NCBI GenBank assembly: GCA_030533445.1
Contig: CM060080.1
Coordinates: 4,158,052 to 4,222,051, forward strand
DNA from: Cyprinodon diabolis
Taxonomy: Eukaryota; Chordata; Actinopteri; Cyprinodontiformes; Cyprinodontidae
Reading direction: 5' to 3'
Length of the DNA stretch: 64,000 nucleotides
The notes beneath the pieces are model-generated. The model searched no databases and had not been told where the DNA came from. It was given only the letters and a program-made list of their open reading frames with translations. The position numbers were made by a program, and so were the translations under genes. The number at the start of each line of letters is the position of its first letter. Within the stretch, counting starts at the first letter, position 1. Shown in pieces: positions 55,525 through 64,000 of this stretch.

Positions 55525-55907
55525 CAGGGGTCACCAACTTTTTTAAGGCTGAGGGCTACTTTATGGGTACTGAGTCATAAGACGGGCTACCAATACTGAC
55601 CTATGAACTAGAGGAGTCGGCGTTCACCTGAACTTCATAGATAATAAACATATTTCTATTGTTTCTTTTCATTTTTAATTTGCTTTTAGATATTCTCATT
55701 ATGAAATCCATATAAATCCTCAACTGTTCTAATTTATTGATATGATAAAATGCTTCATAAATGCTTCAAAATAAGAGCTTCAGTAAAAAATAACATTTCA
55801 GATTTAGTCCACTGGTGAATTGTTCTGTTTTCAAAAGATGCCGAGGGCACCCCATGTTGTCCTTGAGGGCCCCTTGGTGCCCACGGGCACCACGTTGGTG
55901 ACCCCCA
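55525..55907 (-). mobile_element. non-autonomous hAT-like element, 383 bp, copy 2
   Basis: Inverted copy of 23219-23601 with the same length. CTCTAAAC is perfectly duplicated at 55517-55524 and 55908-55915. Confidence 0.94.
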
Positions 55908-56108
55908 CTCTAAACAGACCCGAGTGCAACCAGCCACCCTCAGAGTTCACCTAACATGTAAATAGGGTTAATATAGAGAATAGTTTAACCTCCGTATAAA
56001 TGCAGCTGCTCTGTAAAGAATATCAGCCAACATCTGCTTCATGGAGACCAAGGAAAGCCTAAAGTGGACAACAAAGGCTGGTTAAGAAGCAGAGAAGTTT
56101 ATGGCAAC

Positions 56109-56443
56109 TAGTGTTGCACCGATACCAGTATCGGACGGGGCCCCGATACTGCCCTAAAATGGTGGTATTGGTATCGGCGAGTACCAACAAATAGGGCACC
56201 GATACCATTTTGAGAGCCATAAGTTTATTCAACTATTGTCACCCACTCCTGGTAGGCAATAAAAAGTTCTACTGGATTCACTTTGTATTAGATTTGTTCC
56301 TGCTTCACAAAGGTAGGCAGCAGCTTGACAAAGCCAAGATGGCAATTATTTTACATTATTATGGTATCGGTATCGGCCGATACTCCACAGCCAGGTATCG
56401 AGTATCGGTATCGGGGCCAAAAAATGGCATCGTCGCAACACTA
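56109..56443. mobile_element. hAT-like MITE, 335 bp
   Basis: TAGTGTTGCACCGATACC and GGCATCGTCGCAACACTA are inverted ends; ATGGCAAC is perfectly duplicated at 56101-56108 and 56444-56451. Subterminal GGTATCGGTATCGG words. Probably inserted into the decayed Tc1 copy continuing at 56444. Confidence 0.93.
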
Positions 56444-56815
56444 ATGGCAACCTTGGAAGAAGAGAATCAGGTGATGGGAAACTGCCGCTATTATTGCTGC
56501 ACTCTGCACAACTGAATATTTTGTTTGATATCATGAGTGCACAATCATCATGGTTAAACAGAATGGTGGAGGGGTCATCCAGTGGGGATGCTTTGTTTGA
56601 ACAAGAGTGAGCTAAACAACTTTAAACCTAGTCAAAGTACAGACCGATTTCCAGTTAAAGAAAATATGTAGAAAGATTTTTGTTGTTCTAGTTCCGGGCT
56701 GAATGAGCTCGAGCTGGTTTGCAAATAAGAAAGTGCAAAAACTTCAAAAACCTGCAGCTGTAGCTGGATGCAAACACGGTTCTACGCAGTACTGATTCAA
56801 AGTGGGTGCAAATGC
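56444..56815 (+). mobile_element. decayed Tc1 fragment
   Basis: CATGGTTAAACAGAATGGTGG, CCAGTGGGGATGCTTTG, GTCAAAGTACAGACC, GAGCTGGTTTGCAAATAAG and GGTTCTACGCAGTACTGATTC follow the C-terminal half of a Tc1 transposase in order. No frame. Confidence 0.7.
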
Positions 56816-56829
56816 ACAGCATTTAGGTC

Positions 56830-58195
56830 ACTACTTGAAAAAAAAGTCTAACTACAGATTTCTTTCTATTAGAGAAATGAACTTTGTGGTTTTCAATGAG
56901 ATGACATGTTTACTTTGGCAAAGCAGCGTAATGTGTTGATGTAACGATTCACCATAAGCATCAATGGCTGATAAACAACCAAAAAGTCTCTTCTCCTTCT
57001 TCATTTTCTAAAAAACTTCTCACATTACCCATCTCCTTAACCCTTTTCACATTCATTATTTTTCTAGTTTATGTTCATGCTTGCAAAACATCCATTAATG
57101 AGACACATTGCTTGCGTAAAGATTTCTCAGCAGGATCCTTCCTCCTCATTGGAATTCAAAGAATCAACACTGTAGGTTAGGTTTGCATAATGAATGAAAC
57201 ACGGAATGTGACATCTCCTTGAATTCATGGGTTTAATATTTCATTGTTCGGTGGTACACCTGAGAACTGAACATATGACTGAATCAAAACTTAATGCAGG
57301 ATACGCAACATGCTGAAACGTTGATGTCAAAACGGGGAGGAGACTGCAACGCTGCGTGAAGGAGGACAGGCTTTAGATGCTGTTTTTATGGTTAACTCTA
57401 AGGTTGAATGTTTTAAATAGTATAATAAATCAATATGCATGCTGCTTGTCCTATATTTTGATGTCAGTGAACAATGATGAAATGATAAAGCAATGCAAGT
57501 GTTTTTCTCTCCCGAATTTCAATGACGCAATGAAATCTGGGGTTTACCACCTGCAAAAACTCCTTTCTCTCACTCCTGCAGCATCTTCTGAACATGTGTC
57601 AAACCCTCCAGGAGCCCGCCTGGTGGAGATGTGTGCACATGCATGTGTGTATGTTTAGTTTTTATTTTTTTTTTCCCTTGTTGGCCTTCCTGCACGTGTG
57701 TGTTCAGCATGACGTGGCAACCCCCTGCCCTGTTCAAACACGGCGTTGGCTGTGCAAGCAGTCTCATTGTCAGGCTCGGCTTGCCAGTGGTACACGCTGT
57801 GCCTGGCACCCTGCGGAGGGGGAAGGAAGGAGCGCAGCGGGGCCAGGCCGCCTCCAACACCTCTCCCACCGAGCCAAAGGCCCCTCTGGTGGGGCTCTGA
57901 ACACCAGAACAGACCCTGGGAGAAATGATAATGAGGACCTAGACTGTGCTAAGCAGGATAACACATAGGGATGTCATCGCAGGTTTGAAACCACATACAC
58001 ACCAAAATGTAAACATGCAAATATAGAAACATATGTGCAGATGAGAGCCTGTTTGTAATCAGCATTGTGGGAATCACAAAAACTCATTATACTGTTTACA
58101 AGAAGACTTTGGCACTCTGTTAGAATTAGTTAAATATTCTAATCATTTTCTCATCTGTTTGCAGTTTAACACTTACATACAATAAATTGCAAATG
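56830..58195. other. non-coding DNA, no gene seen
   Basis: 57560-57960 is GC-rich with several overlapping frames on both strands, none with recognisable motifs; a short first exon or CpG-rich regulatory block cannot be excluded. Confidence 0.35.
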
Positions 58196-58199
58196 TATC

Positions 58200-58395
58200 A
58201 TGATATTGAGGGATGTTCTATTCTCTTCCATAAATAAGCCCATGCTTTGGTGCTACACGAGCTTGAACTCTTCTGGAAATTCGCTCGAGGTTGAGGGGTT
58301 TCTTCATGCCACATTCTTCCTGTGTCATTATGCCTTCATCCTCCTAAAGTGCAATTGTGAGGTCAGACACTGATGCGCCCGAGCCTTCCCGGCTC
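58200..58395 (-). mobile_element. decayed Tc1 fragment, minus strand
   Basis: GAACTCTTCTGGAAATTCG, CACATTCTTCCTGTGTC and ATTGTGAGGTCAGACACTGATG are the reverse of the C-terminal coding region of the Tc1 family seen at 51210-52595. Confidence 0.6.
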
Positions 58396-58994
58396 TTATT
58401 CATCTGTAACCTTGCTTTGTGCAATGAAATACATCCATGTTAGAGCAGTAAGTGGCCATACCCGACCTTATGCCTCAAAGCTTAATGCTGCATTGCGTCA
58501 AACATCCTGCATGTTTCATCCTTCTGACGGGGCATATCTTGGAAAAACACTGTGTAAATAAACAGAAGGTAATCTTTCTGATCCTTCAAGGGTTTATATC
58601 ATAAGAAAAACTACTTTTTTAACCTTTTAACTATGTTATAATTCCATTCTTTCATATGAATCAGGCCAAAGGAGCATTCATTCATGCATTTCTGAGTAAT
58701 CCTCCTGAATTCTGCTCTCTAAGCAACTGCCCATCCCTGTCCTTCAAAAAAATTAAAAAAGGAGTGACTAAGGCAGGTATACTTATATCAATGTTAACTT
58801 GCCTACTACAGGAAGCACCTTCCTTGACCACCCCAAGCCTGCCCAGTAAATCACACGGCCCCTTAGATCACCAAGACCAGTGGCAGTGGTGATGGGAAGC
58901 AGAGGGGCATCATTTGAGTTGAGAAAAGGCTGCTGGTTTCCAGCTAACCTGCATATCTTTTCAATTCTAGTTAGTGTCTAAAGCCCCATTTCCA

Positions 58995-59544
58995 TAACCT
59001 GACTCCGCCAGAAGGATTTGCTCCGTATATCCATCTGGAAACCTTCCGTTGAAGTAATTTTGGGAAGGGGCGAAAATACTGGTTAGCTGATTGGCCTATG
59101 TTGGTGATAGACGGGCCAAATAAACCAATCAGATCAGCGAAGCATATGACGTAACAGAGCGACGACGAAAACACAACCACAAGCCAATTGATAGATCAAA
59201 CTCTTGCCGAAACCAGTCGGGAGAAGAGCAAACACATCTTTTCCTCTGAGAAAAGCTTCCAGAGCAGTGTTTTGCTCTTCTTTCAGTGAAGAAATACTCT
59301 GTAATTTCGATAAAACTTGCTCAATAGCCCCGCTAGCGCTAGTTTCATCGGCTGAAGCCGCCATGTTCTTTAGACTGAACTGTCGCGCTTCTCGTTGCGT
59401 CACACATCAACCCGCCTCAAAGCCAACGCTGATTGGACGTTCGTTTGGTGAACGGCTCCAAATTTTCTTTAACGGAGAGTCTCCAGACTGATCTGCGAGT
59501 GAAACCTTGAAAGCTCGCGAGATCAGGATGGTCTCACAAGGCCA
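58995..59544 (-). mobile_element. helicase-exon MITE, subfamily A copy 3, 550 bp, best copy
   Basis: Begins TAACCTGACTCCGCC and ends GGTCTCACAAGGCCA; CCATTTCCA is perfectly duplicated at 58986-58994 and 59545-59553. Read on the minus strand: leader with CCAATCAGCG and GAGGCGGG, ATG at 59362-59364, exon, then TTACGTCA and GATTGG modules and further CCAAT motifs. Confidence 0.94.
59134..59364 (-). pseudogene. RecQ-like helicase first exon, best preserved
   Basis: From MAASADETSASGAIEQVLSK through SSLKEEQNTALEAFLRGKDV to FALLPTGFGKSLIYQ. LKEEQ..AL is the usual spacing of the RecQ motif 0 glutamine ahead of motif I, and LPTGFGKSLIYQ is a full Walker A with the RecQ-type SLxYQ that follows. In a complete RecQ protein motifs Ia, II (DExH) and III-VI follow; here the frame runs into ACGCVFVVALLRHMLR and stops, consistent with loss of the downstream exons. 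Alone it cannot be a helicase. Confidence 0.8.
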
Positions 59545-59559
59545 CCATTTCCACTACAC

Positions 59560-60680
59560 TTTTGAAACTGTGCATAGATCAAGTCGAGCACGGCAACCGA
59601 GATAACTGTTGAGTTTAAATGGTACGCAAAACTGACCCGGACCGTGCCAGAAACAACTAGTTCATCAGTAGGGCTCGGTGCAGTTCAGCTCTGGCTCAGT
59701 TCTCAGATAACAAAAAGCGCATGAACAGACCGTGTCATCTCCTTACAGTAAGCCTCCGTAATCATGAAATTTCAGAGATTCATTGAAATATAAGCTTCCA
59801 TACCATGCCACACGATTTCCAGTGATGATTCTGCTTAGCAGTGTGATGAACCTCAACTCCTGTCGTTGTTTCTGGCTTCTGTAAGCCCTGATTAGACTAT
59901 TGTTTGTCGTAGCCACTTCCCAAAAGCCGAATCTCTGTCAGGTTAATTCACTAAAGGCTGCCATCTTAGCCTCAATTTCTTCAAACTTCTTGAATGTTAT
60001 GGGCCAATCCATGTTGATTTGCTTGTTTACCTCTAGAGAGCAGTAGTACCGTAGGTCCCCGTTGGCTAATTTTTCTTTTTTCTTGTTCTTTTCCAGAGGG
60101 TTGTAGTAACAATTTGACCAGCATCATTCGTGTGTGTTTCCGTCACGTAATGACATCTGTAACGTGAAGCCTGTCTGGATTCAGCACTAGGCAATTCATT
60201 GCATTTGCGATAAAATTGCAATTTAGAAAAAATGCAATTTTCAAATCCCAGAGGAACTTGTTTATTCACAATTCATTTAACAAGAGTTAGACACTAAATT
60301 TATCCCTCCAGCTCTTTAGGTGGCAGTGATACAATTAAAGTTGGTATGCCGCCGCAAAGAAGGGAAGACAGAGTAACAGCTAGCAACTAGATTAATCAAT
60401 TGTAGAGTAAGTAAGTTTAACAGTAAATTCCTGGAACATTGGATTCGGGACAGGCAGGCTTTCATTGTCATGGAAAAACTGAAACCCTGGAGTAAAACAT
60501 CAACATGCTTGTGCTTAGTGCGAAGGATTATCGGAAAAAAATCTCAACCGCATTATTGGTTGAAAATAATCGCAATTTTGTTTTCGGCAAAATAGTTCAG
60601 CTCTATTCAGTGCTGCCATCTGGGACTATCCTAATAAACTAGCCCCACCCACCAGCGGCCCAAATAAATTTTCCCTGTGC
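59560..60680. other. non-coding DNA, no gene seen
   Basis: 60190-60610 contains GCGATAAAATTGCAATTT and ATAATCGCAATTTTG, words reminiscent of hAT-type ends, but no boundaries could be set. Confidence 0.35.
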
Positions 60681-60686
60681 GTGGTC

Positions 60687-61159
60687 TAGCCTCAATCAAT
60701 GCCTCAGGCCCTAGAACTGGCGGGCCAATCACAACGCAGAGATGTGTTTTGAATCTTTGGATGCAAAGAGGGCGGGGTTTTAAGGGCGTGACAATAAAGC
60801 TGCGCGACGTTGGAGAAAGCACAACAAGGATAATGGCAACAACTAGCGTTTGACTTAGCTTTGGAATCAGTTTTGGAAGGATTAGACTTGGAGTTTTTGT
60901 TGAAACATGAGCAGGAAGAGGCTCTACATTCATTCATTTTTAAGAAGGTCGTATTCGCCGTTTTACCGACAGGCTTGGTTTACACTCCCCCACCAGCTTT
61001 CTGTCGCGCTTACTACGTCACAGTCAGTTGCGCTCATTGGCCAGAACGTTAGCCAATAGACACAGACGTGGTTTGAACAACAATCTTCCGATGTCCCAAT
61101 TATCAGGGCCAGACTAAATTACACATTTAATCTCACATTTAGTCTGGTTCATCAGGCTA
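60687..61159 (+). mobile_element. helicase-exon MITE, subfamily C, 473 bp
   Basis: Begins TAGCCTCAATC and ends GGTTCATCAGGCTA. Shares the exact 14-mer TGGCGGGCCAATCA (60718-60731) with subfamily B (7907-7920), followed by GGGCGGGG, the ATG exon, TACGTCAC (61014-61021) and ATTGG (61036-61040). No 9-bp duplication is visible at these ends, so boundaries are provisional. Confidence 0.72.
60833..61052 (+). pseudogene. RecQ-like helicase first exon, subfamily C
   Basis: The ATG at 60833 opens MATTSV and meets TGA at 60851. One base shift gives DLALESVLEGLDLEFLLKHE, then QEEALHSFIFKKVVFAVLPT and GLVY. This parallels AIEQVLSELQ...LKEEQNTALEAF...VFALLPTGFGKSLIY of subfamily A; the FGKSLI codons are deleted exactly inside the P-loop. 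Confidence 0.72.
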
Positions 61160-61164
61160 ACCTG

Positions 61165-62788
61165 GGACCCCTTTCCTACCATTAATGGTGCTTTTACTGT
61201 TGACCCTGCGAAAGGTGAAAGGATAGGATGTAGGAAAAGAAGGTAGAAGGTTCATTTTAACATATGTTGATCTATTCTCAGTGTTAAAATCCTGAATTAA
61301 AGTCCTCTGTTCCGTATTAATATATGGACTTATTGTTAACTTTGGAAAAAAAAAAGCTTCATACAGAATCTTTAAAAATAAAAAAATAGACCAAATATTT
61401 AATAATTTTGGGACATGACCAGTTTCTTTAGCCAATAAAAAAGATTTAAGGATCTTATTATTATTTAATAAACTGGTGGAAGAAAAAAAAAGGTGAATTG
61501 TTCTTTAGATTTCTTGTTCCTTTACACTTATAGATAAACAAACCCTCTTTATTTTATCTTCTTTAACCTGTATAGCGTCCAAACTGAACAGAAGACAAAA
61601 GGAGTCAGGTGTCAACTTAAAGTGCTGATCAAATTCCTCTGATCCGATGTGCGATTTACAGCTCCAGTGGGAACTGTACCGGCTGTAAATATAAACCACT
61701 GAATGCATGCTTGACTGAGATGTTAAAGATGAGAGGGGATGAAAATTGGATTAAATTGTGTGTGGCAGCTCACTGTAGGGAGGTAATTAGGGACAAACAT
61801 TGAGACGCATAGTCTGATCTCTCCTGCTGGAGGTTAAGTGAAATAGGAGCTGTGAGTCTCAGCGTCCCGGCGGCTCAGTGATTAGAATTTTTTTTTTCTA
61901 ATGCAGGGCTAATGGGATGTCAGCCGAGAGCAGAACCGTTACACAGAACCGCTCGTGACAACAAGTGGTCGGAGATCAAGCTGATTGCAGACAGTGAAGA
62001 TAAACAATAACCTATTGGCTCTGTTGAAATACACATCAGAGAGTTAGAGTGAGCAGTTAGATCGTTTAACTACTCCACAACAGGAGGGAGAGAACCGCTT
62101 TGATAACAACACTTTATTGACGCAGTTCAAAACGTATAAAAATCACTATTAATGTAAAAACAAGTGTCAGCTAAACATCATTAAATGAGGAGCTTGTTAT
62201 ATTGTCAATCTCCATCATATGACACAGTACAAAACATTTTGTTAAAACCCCACAACTGAATAAAACCCTCCATGTTCTGTGCTGCTCTGTGGAAGTGAAA
62301 CTCCAGCTTTATTTTGGCTTTAATAAATACATGACACACAAACCTATTTAAATACTAATAATAAATGCATGAATGAAAACCTACAAAATCAGCTGATGAG
62401 GAGTTAAAATGGCCTGTGGTACATAAATAATCAGGGGTCAAACGATACATTTTTAAGACTCATAACTATGCAAAATAGTTAAAATGCAGCTAAAAACAAC
62501 TAATAGTGAAAATCAGGCTCCCTGATGTTAAAGGGGCAAATACAACTGGCAGTATTTAGCATTTTTTTTTTAAATGCAGGGATTTAACTCCAAATATTGT
62601 TCTACAAGTTAACTTTTTATATCTGTTAAATATAAAATACTTTTTTTTCTTATTACATCTAGAACTCACTATTGTGTCCTTATAAACATTTTGGCTCAGG
62701 ACCCACAAAATAACAGTGGAAGATATTCAGTACTCTGAATATTGGTTGAATATACAGTTTTCTAACCTTTTTTTTCCTGGTTTTAACA
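61165..62788. other. non-coding DNA, no gene seen
   Basis: 61730-62000 has balanced composition and may be conserved non-coding sequence. The rest is AT-rich without recognised repeats. Confidence 0.4.
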
Positions 62789-62792
62789 GGAG

Positions 62793-63560
62793 CAGGGGTG
62801 GAAAGTAATGAATTACATTTACTCGCGTTACTGTAATTAAGCACTTTTTATGAGTAATTTGTAATTTTCTGAGTATTTTTTTTTAATATGTAATTTTACT
62901 TTTACTTGAGTAAATTCTAACCTAAGTAGTTTTACTTCGCTACATTTAAAACCTCTTAAAAAATAAATAAAAAATGCTGGTAAAAAAATTAAATACGGCC
63001 GGAAATTTAAACCCCTGTTTCACGAAACCGAAACTTAATGCGCGACCCTCCCTCGCAATTACCCTTTGTATTGTCTCATAATCCAGTGCTGCGCTTTGGA
63101 AGATGGCCGTTGCTTATCACGAAGTAGAGTGTATGGATGAGGAAACACATTCTGGAGACGAAAGCCAGAAATACCCGTGGCCATATCTTGACGGATTATC
63201 TGTTTTCAAATGCACAAAAGGGAACAATGTGATAATGCAGTGACATGCAGTAACATGTGCCTGCCAGCAAAACGGAGCTTTCGGCTTTTAAAACATCAAC
63301 AATTTACGAAAACATGTGGGTGTAAGTTGGCGCATATATTTCTGTCTCCGACATCCCAAACTGTTTATTAATTATTTATGTATAAGCGAGCTCTTGGCTT
63401 GTTATCAGTTGCTTAGAATTAGCTAGTTCGGAGTATCAAAAGTATGATTGAGTTGGGAATGCAAGCATTACAGGTATTGATGTTTTCTTAATGTGGCGAT
63501 AATTGTTGGATCCTGTGAGAATTTTGTTTTATTGTGAACAGTGGGATCCTGTCACATTTT
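62793..63560 (+). mobile_element. hAT-like element with BED-finger exon, right end unresolved
   Basis: CAGGGGTGGAAAGTAATG with TTACATTTACTCGCG and TTTTACTTGAGTAAAT words is a typical start of a fish hAT family. An exon-like frame follows at 63103. The end coordinate is approximate. Confidence 0.65.
63103..63321 (+). pseudogene. hAT transposase first exon, BED-finger remnant
   Basis: MAVAYHEVECMDEETHSGDE, then SQKYPWPYLDGLSVFKCTKG, then a stop; the following CLPAK and LSAFK-like pieces and NNLRKHV occur in shifted frames. C..C plus N-L--H is the layout of a BED zinc finger, the DNA-binding domain of hAT transposases. A GTAAGT donor at 63322 ends the exon. The catalytic domain is absent. Confidence 0.6.
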
Positions 63561-63589
63561 ATTTAATAACAGTGGGATGTATGTTGATG

Positions 63590-63710
63590 AAGATTTTCAG
63601 TCATCCAGGTCATAGTCATTCCGTAAAAGTTCAGAAAAATCCACTGGACTTGGTTTCCAAGATTTGAAGACGTTTCGCCACCTCTCCAGGAAGCTTTCTC
63701 AATTCAAACG
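63590..63710. repeat. dispersed repeat fragment with TGAAGACGTTTCGCC
   Basis: CATCCAGGTCATAGTCATTCC and GATTTGAAGACGTTTCGCCACC are words of a very common fish repeat, possibly Penelope-like. It directly abuts the helicase MITE at 63711. Confidence 0.5.
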
Positions 63711-64000
63711 TCCAGATGGATTTGCTCCGCATATCCATCTGGAAACCTTCCGTAGAAGTAATTTTGGGAAGGGGCGAAAATACTGGTTAGCTGATTGGCC
63801 TATGTTGGTGATAGACGGGCCAAATAAACCAATCAGATCAATGAAGCATATGACGTAACAGAGCGACGACGAAAACACAACCACAAGCCAGGCTACTCTT
63901 GCTGAAACCAGTCGGGAGAAGAGCAAAAACATCTTTTCCTCTGAGAAAAGCCTCCAGAGCAGTGTTTTGCTCTTCTTTCAGTGAAGAAATACTCTGTAAT
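63711..64000 (-). mobile_element. helicase-exon MITE, subfamily A copy 4, cut by window end
   Basis: Starts CCAGATGGATTTGCTCCGC, so about 15 bp of the terminus is missing, and matches 59010-59310. The minus strand reads SSLKEEQNTALEAF and LLPTGFSKSS: the Walker A glycine is Ser, and the post-P-loop block is lost as in copies 1 and 2. The start codon lies beyond the window. Confidence 0.85.

Noticed and set aside
57594..57968. 124-codon frame in the GC-rich block
   Set aside because: Several overlapping frames on both strands, no motif, no clear splice sites; base composition explains it.

Overview
The window looks like intergenic or intronic DNA of a ray-finned (teleost) fish. I found no convincing host protein-coding gene. 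The repeats point to a teleost: Tc1/mariner elements, L2-type and other non-LTR retrotransposons, hAT, TTAA-site and CACTG-ended DNA elements, tRNA-derived SINEs and long microsatellites. Nearly every long open frame belongs to, or is a remnant of, a mobile element. The organism call is inference from repeat content; no species can be named.

Layout. 1-2.7 kb: AT-rich DNA and an old inverted-repeat element. 2.7-4.3 kb: a pristine Tc1 transposon (1612 bp, 202-bp terminal inverted repeats identical to each other, intact DD34E transposase). 4.7-5.9 kb: a second Tc1 family with a frameshifted transposase. 6.3-6.8 kb: a TTAA-flanked MITE. 7.8-12.7 kb: a LINE on the minus strand, split in its reverse-transcriptase frame by a 3400-bp CACTG-ended element that carries a decayed multi-exon gene, and hit in its 3' UTR by a helicase-exon MITE. 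12.9-15.2 kb: LINE remnants and another helicase MITE. 17.3-18.2 kb: a 22-bp minisatellite with an 87-bp higher-order repeat. 18.2-29 kb: MITEs, SINEs and quiet DNA. 29.1-30.2 kb: an L1-like insertion with a 12-bp target duplication. 31.8-33.0 kb: a helicase MITE nested in a TTAA element whose empty paralogue lies at 43.8 kb. 37.4-40.0 kb: an L2 element nested in a hAT-like element. 44-64 kb: hAT elements, decayed Tc1 copies, a cluster of five related MITEs, and four more helicase-type copies.

Main result. Seven copies (about 7.8, 13.7, 31.8, 46.7, 59.0, 60.7 and 63.7 kb) of short DNA elements in three diverged subfamilies share one plan: ends of the form TARCCT, 9-bp target duplications where both ends survive, a CCAAT plus GC-box promoter, an ATG exon resembling the start of a RecQ-like SF2 helicase (best copy keeps LPTGFGKS), then a conserved TACGTCA...ATTGG module that may be a second promoter. 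They look like internally deleted derivatives of one helicase-carrying transposon group. I cannot assign this group confidently to a named superfamily. A second result is a CACTG-ended element carrying exons of a protein family I remember from fish as C14orf93-like.
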